From contig JAPPCR010000015.1 of assembly GCA_028875725.1 (NCBI GenBank), positions 620,001 through 684,000 on the forward strand: a DNA stretch of 64,000 bases, given 5' to 3'. Each line of letters starts with the position of its first letter. The first letter of the stretch is position 1. Shown here piece after piece: positions 44,581-53,654 of the stretch. The position numbers and the translations under genes are program-made. Under the pieces are notes generated by a model that did not search any database, was not told the origin of the DNA, and was given only the letters and a program-made list of their open reading frames with translations. The DNA comes from Acidobacteriota bacterium. GTDB taxonomy: Bacteria; Acidobacteriota; Thermoanaerobaculia; Multivoradales; Multivoraceae.

Positions 44581-46323
44581 ATGAGGCATGACCCTCTCCG
44601 TCAACCGAACCCACGCCGGCGCCGGACCCTCCTGGGGTATCTGCTCCTCGGCCTGGCGGTCTGCGCCGGTGCCTCGGCTCAGGACGTCGAGCAGTCGGCG
44701 CCAACGGTGGCGGAGCAGGTCGACGCGGTCTTCAGGGCGTGGGACCGGGACGACACGGCCGGTTGCGCCGTCTCCATCACCAGGGCCGGCGAGACCGTCT
44801 ACGCCCGCGGATTCGGCATGGCCCACCTCGAGCAGCCGGCGGCCATCACGCCCGAGACGATCTTCGAGGCCGGCTCCGTCTCCAAGCAGTTCACCGCCGC
44901 CGCCATCGTGCTCCTCGCCCTCGACGGCAAGCTCTCGCTCGATGACCCGGTGCGTGAGTATCTTCCCGAACTGCCGGACTTCGGCGCGCCGGTCACGATC
45001 CGCCACCTGCTGACCCACACCAGCGGGCTCAGGACGTTCCGGCCGCTGGTCGCCCTCCGGGGGCGGCCCGACGGCTTCGCCGCGCATACCAACGCCGAAG
45101 TCCTGGCCCTCATGGCCCGGCAGAGGGATCTCAACTTCCTGCCCGGTGAGGAGTACCTCTACAGCAACGCTCCCTACATCCTGAGCGTGGTGCTCGCCGA
45201 GCGCATTTCCGGGCAGTCGTTCAACGAGTTCACGACCGAGCGGATCTTCGGTCCGCTGGGCATGACGAACACACTCTGGCGGGACGACTTCACGCAGATC
45301 GTCAAGGGTCGCGCCACCGCCTATGGGACCGGCAGGAGCGGCGGGCTCCACAAGAACATGGCGAACACCGAGGTCTTCGGCAACGGCGGCCTGCTGACGA
45401 CGGTGGGCGATCTGCAGCGCTGGAACCAGGAGCTCGACGAGCCGAAGCTCCTCGGCCAGCAGCTCGTCGACATGCTGGAGACTCCCGGACGGTTCAACGA
45501 CGGGACCGAGAGCGACTACGCCCTCGGGCTCGCTATCGGCGAGTACCGTGGCGAACGCGAGATCTCGCACAGCGGCGGCACCGCCGGCTACCGGTCCTGG
45601 CTGGCCCGCTATCCCAACCGCGACCGCCTGTCGCTCGCTCTCCTGTGCAATCACGGCGACATCAATCCGGTCGCGATCGGTCGCCGCGCGATCGACGTCT
45701 TCCTCGGGCCAGACGACGAGGCCGCGGACGCGGAGAGTCCGCAGCCGAGCGTCGAGGTCCCGCTGGAAGACCTGGAACGCTGGGCGGACCCCTACCTCCA
45801 TACCCGTACCGACTCGATCGTCCCGATCACCGTCCGAAACGGCGGGCTCTACTTCGGCGCGGTGAGAACCAGGCCCCTGGGCGAGGACCGGTTCGCGGTC
45901 GGCCTGTCCGGCCTCATCGTCGCGTTCGACGCGGACGAGGACGGCACGAGAACGGCGACCCTGGCGGACGATCCGAAGCGCCGCTACAGGGCGATGCCCG
46001 CGGTGACTCCCACGCCCGAGGAGCTGGCGGAGTACGTCGGCTCCTACACGAGCGACGAACTCGACGTTACCTACTCGGTCGAGTTCCAGGACGGCAAGCT
46101 GCTGTTTCGCCGTCCGCTCGAGAAGCCGCGCACACTCGATCCCCTGTTCAAGGACGCCTTCGAACTGAGCGATCCGTTACTGGAGAGGTTTCCGGCCCGC
46201 GCGCTGTTCAGCACCTTCGTCGCCTGGCCGGCGCGCTTCGAGCGAGATGCCAACGGACGTGTCAGAGCCCTCTACATCAGCGATTCGTCGCGGGTGCGGC
46301 GGCTGCGGTTCGACCGCCGGTAG
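44581..46323 (+). CDS. Secreted serine hydrolase (beta-lactamase family)
   Basis: A 580-residue protein with AGAGGAGA about 9 nt before the ATG at 44581. Signal peptide to about GASAQ (residue 34). Catalytic SVSK, then HTSG, YSN (the YxN motif) and HSGG. The C-terminal 200 residues form a beta-rich extension (EYVGSYTSDELDVTYSV). This resembles serine peptidases/esterases common in soil and marine heterotrophs. The TAG stop codon is the first three bases of repeat copy B. Confidence 0.88.
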   Translation: MRHDPLRQPNPRRRRTLLGYLLLGLAVCAGASAQDVEQSAPTVAEQVDAVFRAWDRDDTAGCAVSITRAGETVYARGFGMAHLEQPAAITPETIFEAGSVSKQFTAAAIVLLALDGKLSLDDPVREYLPELPDFGAPVTIRHLLTHTSGLRTFRPLVALRGRPDGFAAHTNAEVLALMARQRDLNFLPGEEYLYSNAPYILSVVLAERISGQSFNEFTTERIFGPLGMTNTLWRDDFTQIVKGRATAYGTGRSGGLHKNMANTEVFGNGGLLTTVGDLQRWNQELDEPKLLGQQLVDMLETPGRFNDGTESDYALGLAIGEYRGEREISHSGGTAGYRSWLARYPNRDRLSLALLCNHGDINPVAIGRRAIDVFLGPDDEAADAESPQPSVEVPLEDLERWADPYLHTRTDSIVPITVRNGGLYFGAVRTRPLGEDRFAVGLSGLIVAFDADEDGTRTATLADDPKRRYRAMPAVTPTPEELAEYVGSYTSDELDVTYSVEFQDGKLLFRRPLEKPRTLDPLFKDAFELSDPLLERFPARALFSTFVAWPARFERDANGRVRALYISDSSRVRRLRFDRR

Positions 46324-46394
46324 GCGCAGCAGAAGTTCGGAAGCCGGCGCTGCACGCCGGATGCCGGCGGGGACGCCGGCGCACCCAGCGTGGG
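46321..46394 (-). repeat. Interspersed palindromic repeat, copy B
   Basis: A 74-bp element, inverted relative to 30288-30429 and 63/72 identical to it over the aligned parts. It spans almost the whole gap between the convergent serine hydrolase and SDR genes. Its outer TAG (46321-46323) is the hydrolase stop codon, the same element end that supplies the stop in copy A. Contains repeated GCGCCGGC and GCCGGC segments able to fold. Confidence 0.75.
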
Positions 46395-46400
46395 ACGCGT

Positions 46401-47225
46401 TCAGCCGATGTCGCCGGTGTTCCCGGCCATCAGCCGGATCGCCGCCTTGCGCGGCAGGAGACGCGTAAGCAGCACGGCGACCAGACGGTTGACGAGTCCA
46501 GGCACAAACCGCGGACCCTTGCCCAGCGCATCCAGCGTCCGCCGCGCCACCGCGTCGGGGTCGAGCATGCCCGGCACCCGGCCCTTGCCCGAGCGCTTGT
46601 AGCCCGGCGTGGGAATCGCGCCGGCGCAGCAGGCCACCACATCGATGTCCTGTTCGCGGAGCTCCTGCCACAGGCCCTCGCCGAGGACCGTGCTGAATGC
46701 CTTGGTCGCGGCGTAGGCAGCCACCCGCGCCGTCCCCTGCAGGCCCGCCAGCGAGGACATCAGGATCACCGCGCCGCGGCCACGCCGCTCGAGACCCGGC
46801 AGCAGCGTGTGCAGCATGACGACCGGTGCCCGCACGTTGACGTCGACCGCCCGCTCGAGCGCTCGGGCGTCGTTGTCGACGAAGCGCCCCACCGGCACGA
46901 AGGCAGCGTTGTAGACGAGCACGCCCAGGTCGAGGTCCGCAGTGGCGGTAGCGAGGCCGTCGGCGAGATCGGAACTGGCGAGGTCCATCGCAAGCGGCCG
47001 CACCTCGACGCCGTACCGATCGCGAAGCCGGCCCGCCAGGTCGCCGAGCAACGATTCGCGCCGGGCGATGAGCACGAGGTCCATGCCGCGTTCGGCGAGG
47101 CACTCCGCGAAGGAGGCGCCAAGACCCTCCGAGGCGCCAGCGACGAGTGCCCAGTCGCCGTACCGGTCACGGAACGCCGTCCCGGCTTCGGGCTTGCGCG
47201 CGGTCTCCGCTACTCTGCGTGCCAC
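46401..47225 (-). CDS. Short-chain dehydrogenase/reductase
   Basis: A 274-residue SDR from a GTG at 47225; an in-frame ATG at 47276 would extend it past the divergent sulfatase start, so I prefer the shorter form. Cofactor motif GASEGLG, YNAA in place of NNAG, and catalytic YAATK. The C-terminal hydrophobic tail (RLVAVLLTRLLPRK) may contact the membrane. Resembles SDRs acting on acyl or steroid-like substrates; specificity unknown. Confidence 0.83.
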   Translation of the reverse strand: MARRVAETARKPEAGTAFRDRYGDWALVAGASEGLGASFAECLAERGMDLVLIARRESLLGDLAGRLRDRYGVEVRPLAMDLASSDLADGLATATADLDLGVLVYNAAFVPVGRFVDNDARALERAVDVNVRAPVVMLHTLLPGLERRGRGAVILMSSLAGLQGTARVAAYAATKAFSTVLGEGLWQELREQDIDVVACCAGAIPTPGYKRSGKGRVPGMLDPDAVARRTLDALGKGPRFVPGLVNRLVAVLLTRLLPRKAAIRLMAGNTGDIG

Positions 47226-47263
47226 CGCTCGCTCTTGGAAACACCCACCATGGAGACTCGATC

Positions 47264-49090
47264 GTGAGGCTAACAACGTCTCTTCCCGGTGTTCTGCTGT
47301 CCGCGCTCGCCACGACGACCGCGTTCGCGCAGCCGCCCAACGTCGTCATCGTGATGACGGACGATCAGGGCTACGGCGAACTGTCCGCCCACGGAAACCC
47401 CGTGCTCGAGACTCCGCATCTCGACCGGCTACGCGGCGAGAGCGTGCGCCTGGACGACTTCCACGTGGCGCCGATGTGCACACCGACCCGCGGGCAACTG
47501 CTGACCGGCATGGACGCCGCCCGCAACGGCGCGATCAACGTCAGCAGCGGTCGAGCGCTCCTGCGGCCGGAGATTCCGACGATGGCCAACATCTTCGCCG
47601 ACGCGGGCTACCGGACCGGGGTGTTCGGCAAGTGGCACCTCGGCGACAACTACCCCTTCCGGCCGGAGGACCGCGGCTTCCACGAAACGGTGTGGTTCCC
47701 CTCCTCCCACATCGGTTCGGTGCCCGACTTCTGGGGCAACGACTACTTCGACGACACCTACATCCGCAACGGCAGGCGGCAGGCGTTCAAGGGGTACTGC
47801 ACGGACATCTTCTTCGCCGAGGCGATCGACTTCATGCGACGCTCGGCGGAGTCCGGCGATCCCTTTCTCGCCTACATCGCGCCCAACACGCCACACGGTC
47901 CGCTGATCGCCAAGGAGGAGGACGAAGCCGCGCTGGCGGCCGCGCTGGCGAGGCCCGAGTTCGCCGACATGAGCACGGCACTGAAGGGCCGGCTGGCCAG
48001 CTATCTGGGCATGGTCCGGAACATCGACACGAACATGGGCAAGCTCGCCGAGTTCCTCGAGGAGGAAGGGCTTCGGGAGAACACGATCGTGATCTTCATG
48101 ACAGACAACGGCAGCACCCACGGCCCGCTCTACTTCAACGCCGGCATGCGCGGCATGAAGACCGAGTTGTGGGAAGGCGGCCATCGGGTGCCCTTCTTCA
48201 TCAGTTGGCCGAACGGCGACCTGGCGGACCCGCGGGACGTCACGGGCCTGACTCAGGTCCAGGATGTCCTGCCGACGCTTCTGGACCTCGCCGGCATCGA
48301 AACGCCGGCCGCCCGGAACTTCAACGGCATGAGTCTGGCCCCCGTCTTGCGCGGAGATGCTGCTGTGCCCGAGGACCGCATGCTGATCATCAACTACAGC
48401 CGGATGCCGTCCGGATTCAACTACCCCTCCCCGTACACCCAGTCGATCCTGACCCGCAGTCATGCGGGGGTCCTGTGGAAGCACTGGCGCCTGCTCGAAG
48501 ACCGCGAGCTCTACGACCTGGCATCCGATCCGTTGCAAACCACGAACGTGATCGACCAGCACCCGGACGTCGTCGCCAGGATGCGGGACCATCTCTACGA
48601 GTGGTGGGACGAGGTGGCCCCGACCGCCAACGAGCCCCAGCGGATCGTTATCGGCAACGACATCGAGAATCCCATGATGCTGACCGGCTGCGAGTGGCTC
48701 GACGTCTTCGTCGACCAGCAGGCGCAGGTTCGACGCGGCACCCGGAAGACCGGCTATTGGCTGCTCGACGTGGCCGTGGCGGGCGAGTACGAGTTCGCGC
48801 TCCGGCGCTGGCCCCGGGAACTCGACGTACCGCTTGCGTCGGCGCCCGAGGGCAGCACGGCGCTGCCCATCTCCTCGGCACGCCTGTTCATCAGCGACCA
48901 CCATCACCTGGACATCGGCGACAAGAGGCCCTACGGCTTCGAGGGACTGACGACGCGAGTCGGCGCCGACGACACGGAGGCCACCTTCACGGTGACCCTG
49001 CCCGAGGGCACCATCGCCCTGCACACCTGGTTCGAAGAAGGGCGGGAAGTCATCGCGAGCGCCTACTACGTGTACGTGACGAGGAAGTAG
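47264..49090 (+). CDS. Secreted formylglycine-dependent sulfatase
   Basis: A 608-residue protein from a GTG at 47264, with GGAGA 7 nt upstream. Sec signal peptide (to about FAQ, residue 23). The modification motif C72-T-P-T-R76 matches CxPxR, in which Cys is converted to formylglycine. The metal residues are D33/D34 (MTDDQG) and TDNGS, and GKWHLGD is present. After about residue 460 there is an extra beta domain. It removes sulfate from a carbohydrate or other ester. No maturation enzyme is in the window. A relic of the end of a related gene lies at 53584. Confidence 0.93.
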   Translation: MRLTTSLPGVLLSALATTTAFAQPPNVVIVMTDDQGYGELSAHGNPVLETPHLDRLRGESVRLDDFHVAPMCTPTRGQLLTGMDAARNGAINVSSGRALLRPEIPTMANIFADAGYRTGVFGKWHLGDNYPFRPEDRGFHETVWFPSSHIGSVPDFWGNDYFDDTYIRNGRRQAFKGYCTDIFFAEAIDFMRRSAESGDPFLAYIAPNTPHGPLIAKEEDEAALAAALARPEFADMSTALKGRLASYLGMVRNIDTNMGKLAEFLEEEGLRENTIVIFMTDNGSTHGPLYFNAGMRGMKTELWEGGHRVPFFISWPNGDLADPRDVTGLTQVQDVLPTLLDLAGIETPAARNFNGMSLAPVLRGDAAVPEDRMLIINYSRMPSGFNYPSPYTQSILTRSHAGVLWKHWRLLEDRELYDLASDPLQTTNVIDQHPDVVARMRDHLYEWWDEVAPTANEPQRIVIGNDIENPMMLTGCEWLDVFVDQQAQVRRGTRKTGYWLLDVAVAGEYEFALRRWPRELDVPLASAPEGSTALPISSARLFISDHHHLDIGDKRPYGFEGLTTRVGADDTEATFTVTLPEGTIALHTWFEEGREVIASAYYVYVTRK

Positions 49091-49117
49091 AATCCACCGT
49101 TCAATCCAGAGTCCTCA

Positions 49118-52099
49118 ATGATCCGCGCTGCGCCCTTCCTGTTTGCCTGGCTGGCGGCGGTCGGAACGGTCGCCGGCGCCTCGGAGATCGATCCCGCCGA
49201 CCTCGAGTTCTTCGAGTCGAAGATCCGGCCGGTCCTGGCTGAGCGCTGCTACCAGTGCCACGGCGGCGATCCCGCGAAGATCCGTGGCGGCCTGATCCTG
49301 CTCGACGCGGAAGGCGTGCGCGCCGGCGGCGACAGCGGCGCCGTGATCGTCCCGGGATCACCCGAGGACAGCCTGATGATCGAGGCGCTCCGCTACGAGG
49401 GTCTCACCCAGATGCCGCCGGACGGCAAGCTGGCGGCCCATGTGATCGCCGACTTCGAGCAGTGGATCCGCCGCGGCGCGCCCGACCCGCGCACCGGCGG
49501 GAAGCAGACGGTGGTGGCCACCAGAACCGCCGAGACGTTCGACTACGGCCCCGGCCGCGAGCACTGGGCCTTCCGCAGGGTCGAGGATCCCGCGCTACCC
49601 GAGGTCCGGAACGAGGCCTGGGTCAGCCATGACCTCGACCGCTTCATCCTGTCGCACCTCGAGGAGCGCGGCCTCGCGCCGGTGGCGCCAGCCGACAAGC
49701 GCACGCTGCTGAGACGCGCGACCTTCGATCTGATCGGCCTGGCCCCGTCGGAAGCCGAGATCGAGGACTTCCTCGCCGATTCGAGCCCCGACGCCTTCGC
49801 GAAGGTCGTCGACCGGCTGCTCACCTCGCCTCACTACGGTGAGCGCTGGGGCCGCCACTGGCTCGACATCGCCCGCTACGCCGACTCGAACGGCCTGGAC
49901 GAGAACATCGCGTTCCCCAACGCCTTCCGCTACCGCGACTACGTCGTCGATTCCCTGAACCGCGACAAGCCCTTCAACCGCTTCGTCCGCGAGCAGATCG
50001 CCGGCGATCTGATGCCGGCGGAGACCGACGCGCAGCGCTTCGAGCAGATCACCGCCACCGGCTTTCTGATGCTGGGCCCCAAGGTGCTCGCCGAGCAGGA
50101 CGTCGACAAGATGCTGATCGACATCGTCGACGAGCAGGTCAACACCCTGGGCCGTGCCTTTCTCGCCCTGCCGGTCGGCTGCGCCCGCTGCCACGACCAC
50201 AAGTTCGATCCGATCCCCACCGCCGACTACTACGCGATGGCCGGCATCCTGCGCTCGACCGAGACGATGAGCGACGCCGCCGGCATGCGCTGGTTGGAGC
50301 GGCCACTGGCCCCGGAAGACGAGATCGCCGAGTACGAGGCGGCGCAGAGGCTGGTCGCCGAGGCGCAGGAGAAGGTCGACGGGGTGGTCCGCGAGCAGAA
50401 CGACGTCCTGCGTGGCCCCCGCCGCGCGGCCCTCGCCGAGTACCTGCTCGCCGCGGAGGAGGCCTACCCGAGCTGGAGCGACGACGAGGCGAAGCAGGAG
50501 GAAGCCCGCGAGACGATCGCCGGAGTGGCCCAGGGCCGGGGCCTGGAGCCGCCGGTCCTCGAGCGCTGGGTCAGGGCCTTCTACCGCTACCGGGAGGGCC
50601 CGCCGGTCGAGGGGGACGCCCCGAGCCCGAGTACCGTCTTCGTGATCTGGAACGCCTACGCGGCCTCCTCGCCCGATCGCTACGAGCAGGTGACCGAGGA
50701 GCTGAGGGCGATCATCGCCTCGGAGAAGGTGCTGATCGCGCCCCTCACCCGAAGCCTCGTCCGCGGACCGGCGCCGAAGACGCTGGAGGAGGTCGCCTGG
50801 CGCTACGCGAGCCTGTTCGCGACGATCGAGATCGCCTGGGAAGAACACCTCATGCGACTCGGGCTCAAGGACGAGGACGACCTCGCGTCCTCCGACTTCA
50901 GGCTCCCCCGCGAGCAGGAGGAGTTGCGCTGGCTGGTCTACGACGGCTACTTCTGCATCCTCTGCCTCGACCAGGAAGAGGAAGAGAAGCTCTACCCGCC
51001 GGAGGCCCTGGAGCAGCTAGCCGGGCTGCGCGCCGAGGTCGAACGCCTGGAGGAAGCGTCCCCGCCCGCACTGCCTTACGCCATGGCCGTGGACGAGACC
51101 GCGACAGTCGATCTGCCGGTGCATATCCGCGGCAGCCATCTGAACCTCGCCGAAGAACCCGAGCCGCGCGGCTACCTGAAGGTCACGGACCACCTGGTGC
51201 CGCCGCCGCCGGTCGCCGGCGACACGAGCGGCCGCCTCGAACTGGCGCGCTGGATGACACACCCCGAGCACCCGCTCACCGCGCGCGTCATCGTCAACCG
51301 CGTCTGGCACTGGCACTTCGGCCGCGGCATCGTCGACACGCCGAGCAACTTCGGCGCGATCGGCAGCGTTCCCAGCCACCCTGAGCTTCTCGACTGGCTG
51401 GCGCGCCGCTTCGTTGAGGGCGGCTGGTCGCTCAAGGACCTGCACCGAGACATCATGCTGTCGAGCACCTATCGGTTGTCCACCGACTACGACGCCGCCA
51501 ACGCAGCCGTCGACGAGGAGAACCGCCTCCTCTGGCGCAACAACCGGAGACGCCTCGAGGTCGAGCCGATTCGCGACGCCCTGCTGCAGCTCGCCGGCCG
51601 GCTCGATCTGACGATCGGTGGACGGGTGGAGGAGTACAAGGCCAGGGGATACGTCTTCGGCGAGTACGGCCCACTCGACCGGGTCGACATCTACGACGCG
51701 CCGCGGCGTTCGATCTACATGCCGGTCGTGCGTACCGCGGTCTATCCGATCTTCGGCGGCTTCGACTTCGGCGACGCCAGCGACTCGGTAGGCGATCGAT
51801 CCGAGACGGTCGTGCCGCGGCAGGCGTTGCTAATGATGAACAGCCCCTTCGTCGAGGAAGCGGCGCTCGGCTTCGCAAGGCAACTGCTGGAGATCGAGGA
51901 CGCCGACGCCGCGGATCGCATCGATACCGCCTTCGTCCGCGCCTACGGGCGCCCGGCCGACGCGACCGAGATCGCCGACAGCCTCGCCTTCCTCGACGAG
52001 ATGCGGAGCCTGGCGCCGGCGGACGAAGCGGAGGTCTACGCCTGGACGCGCCTCGCCCATGTGATCCTCGCGGCGAGCGAGTTCATCTACATCAACTAG
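49118..52099 (+). CDS. Planctomycete-type cytochrome protein (PSCyt1-DUF1549-DUF1553, PSD1)
   Basis: A 993-residue exported protein. N-terminal haem site C44-x2-C47-H48 (CYQCHGG, PSCyt1). The DUF1549 domain contains FDLIGLAPSEAEIEDFL and the second CxxCH, GCARCHDHKFDPI, near residue 355. The DUF1553 domain is in the C-terminal third (RVIVNRVWHWHFGRGIV to SSTYRLSTD). The family is abundant in Planctomycetes and some Acidobacteria, usually beside a DUF1501 gene and near sulfatases; its function is thought to be in polysaccharide use but is unproved. Confidence 0.93.
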   Translation: MIRAAPFLFAWLAAVGTVAGASEIDPADLEFFESKIRPVLAERCYQCHGGDPAKIRGGLILLDAEGVRAGGDSGAVIVPGSPEDSLMIEALRYEGLTQMPPDGKLAAHVIADFEQWIRRGAPDPRTGGKQTVVATRTAETFDYGPGREHWAFRRVEDPALPEVRNEAWVSHDLDRFILSHLEERGLAPVAPADKRTLLRRATFDLIGLAPSEAEIEDFLADSSPDAFAKVVDRLLTSPHYGERWGRHWLDIARYADSNGLDENIAFPNAFRYRDYVVDSLNRDKPFNRFVREQIAGDLMPAETDAQRFEQITATGFLMLGPKVLAEQDVDKMLIDIVDEQVNTLGRAFLALPVGCARCHDHKFDPIPTADYYAMAGILRSTETMSDAAGMRWLERPLAPEDEIAEYEAAQRLVAEAQEKVDGVVREQNDVLRGPRRAALAEYLLAAEEAYPSWSDDEAKQEEARETIAGVAQGRGLEPPVLERWVRAFYRYREGPPVEGDAPSPSTVFVIWNAYAASSPDRYEQVTEELRAIIASEKVLIAPLTRSLVRGPAPKTLEEVAWRYASLFATIEIAWEEHLMRLGLKDEDDLASSDFRLPREQEELRWLVYDGYFCILCLDQEEEEKLYPPEALEQLAGLRAEVERLEEASPPALPYAMAVDETATVDLPVHIRGSHLNLAEEPEPRGYLKVTDHLVPPPPVAGDTSGRLELARWMTHPEHPLTARVIVNRVWHWHFGRGIVDTPSNFGAIGSVPSHPELLDWLARRFVEGGWSLKDLHRDIMLSSTYRLSTDYDAANAAVDEENRLLWRNNRRRLEVEPIRDALLQLAGRLDLTIGGRVEEYKARGYVFGEYGPLDRVDIYDAPRRSIYMPVVRTAVYPIFGGFDFGDASDSVGDRSETVVPRQALLMMNSPFVEEAALGFARQLLEIEDADAADRIDTAFVRAYGRPADATEIADSLAFLDEMRSLAPADEAEVYAWTRLAHVILAASEFIYIN

Positions 52100-52121
52100 G
52101 TTCACGTTCAGCTCACCGACC

Positions 52122-53549
52122 ATGCGCTACCCCCACTACCAGCCGCCACCGCTCACCCGCCGCCAGATGCTGAAGACCTGCGGCTGCGGCTTCGGCGGCC
52201 TGGCGCTCTCTTCCCTGCTCCAGCGCGACGTCCTGGCCGCGACAGCCACGAACCCGCTGGCGCCGCGCGTGCCGCATTTCGCGCCTAAGGCCAAGCGGAT
52301 CATCTTCCTGCACATGCACGGCGGCCCGTCGCAGCACGACCTGTTCGAGTACAAGCCGCTGCTCATCCGCGACGACAACAAACCGCTGCCCTTCGCCAAG
52401 CCGCGAGTCCAGTTCAACGAGACCGGCAACCTGTTCAAGAGCCCCTGGGAGTTCAGGCAGCACGGCCAGTCCGGCGCCTGGGTGAGCGAACTGCTGCCCA
52501 ACATCGCCTCCGTGGTCGACGATCTCTGCTTCATCCGCTCGATGTGGGGCACGAACGCCGCCCACGGCGGGGCCATCCTGGCGATGAATACGGGTAGCGA
52601 CCGCTTCGTGCGCCCGTCGATGGGCTCGTGGATCGCCTACGGACTCGGCACCGAGAACGAGAACCTGCCCGGCTTCATCACGATCTGCCCCTCGTACCAG
52701 CACGGCGGCGTCCAGAACTACTCGTCCGCCTTCTTGCCCGCCGCCTACAACGGCACGGCGATCGGCACGACGCGGATGAAGACGGAAGACGCGACGATCG
52801 ACTTCCTCGACAACGAATCGGTGTCGCCCGAGGTCCAGCGGAGCGAGCTCGACCTCCTCCAGCGCTGGCAGCGCCGCCAGCTCGAGCAGACCGGCCCCGA
52901 CCAGGCGCTCGAGGGCCGCATCGAGTCGTTCGAGCTCGCTTTCCGCATGCAGACGGAGGCGCCCGAGCTGATGAGCATCGAGGGCGAGTCCGAGGCCACC
53001 CGGCGGCTCTACGGACTCGACGACCCGGTGGCCAGCAACTTCGGGCTCCGCTGCCTGCTGGCCCGGCGCTTCTCGGAATCGGGCGTGCGCTTCGTGCAGG
53101 CGACCCACGGCCCGGACACGAAGTGGGACCACCACTCGGGCCTGATCACCGGCCTGCCGCAGAGCTGCGCCGAGGTCGACAAGGGGGTCGCCGGCCTGAT
53201 CAAGGACCTCAAGTCACGCGGACTGCTGGACGAGACCCTGGTGCTCTGGGGCGGCGAGTTCGGGCGCACCCCCGGCGCCGAAGCCGGCGCCAGAAACGGC
53301 CGCGACCACAACCCCCACGGCTACACGATGTTCATGGCCGGCGGCGGCGTGAAGCCGGGCCACAGCCACGGCCGCACCGATGACTACGGCTACTACGCGA
53401 TCGAGAACAAGGTCCACATCCACGACCTCCACGCCACGATCCTGCACCTGCTCGGTCTCGACCACGAACGGTTGACCTACCGCTCGCAGGGACGCGACTT
53501 CCGTCTGACAGACGTCGAAGGCCTGGTCGTCGACGACATCATCGTCTGA
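52122..53549 (+). CDS. DUF1501 protein (sulfatase-like fold), Tat-type leader
   Basis: A 475-residue protein with a twin-arginine-like leader (TRRQMLKTCGCGFGGLALSS). DUF1501 hallmarks: FLHMHGGPSQHDLFEYKP, the metal-binding THGPDTKWDHH, and GGEFGRTPGAE. The fold is related to alkaline phosphatase/sulfatase. It follows the PSD1 gene by 22 nt, the standard pairing for these two families. Probably exported as a folded protein and partners with PSD1 at the cell envelope. Confidence 0.92.
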   Translation: MRYPHYQPPPLTRRQMLKTCGCGFGGLALSSLLQRDVLAATATNPLAPRVPHFAPKAKRIIFLHMHGGPSQHDLFEYKPLLIRDDNKPLPFAKPRVQFNETGNLFKSPWEFRQHGQSGAWVSELLPNIASVVDDLCFIRSMWGTNAAHGGAILAMNTGSDRFVRPSMGSWIAYGLGTENENLPGFITICPSYQHGGVQNYSSAFLPAAYNGTAIGTTRMKTEDATIDFLDNESVSPEVQRSELDLLQRWQRRQLEQTGPDQALEGRIESFELAFRMQTEAPELMSIEGESEATRRLYGLDDPVASNFGLRCLLARRFSESGVRFVQATHGPDTKWDHHSGLITGLPQSCAEVDKGVAGLIKDLKSRGLLDETLVLWGGEFGRTPGAEAGARNGRDHNPHGYTMFMAGGGVKPGHSHGRTDDYGYYAIENKVHIHDLHATILHLLGLDHERLTYRSQGRDFRLTDVEGLVVDDIIV

Positions 53550-53583
53550 AAGAAACGGGGCGCGCCGGTGAGGCTGACCTCGC

Positions 53584-53654
53584 CTCGGTGCCCGAGCACG
53601 GCACGGCGCTGCCCATCTCCTTCGCACGCATGCTCATCAGCGACCACATTCACG
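53584..53654 (+). pseudogene. Relic of a sulfatase C-terminal segment
   Basis: Bases 53584-53652 match 48840-48908 within the intact sulfatase at 59 of 69 positions. The encoded VPEHGTALPISFARMLISDH parallels APEGSTALPISSARLFISDH. The similarity stops at the stop codon of the convergent S9 peptidase (53650-53652). No more of a sulfatase gene is present on either side. Confidence 0.75.
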
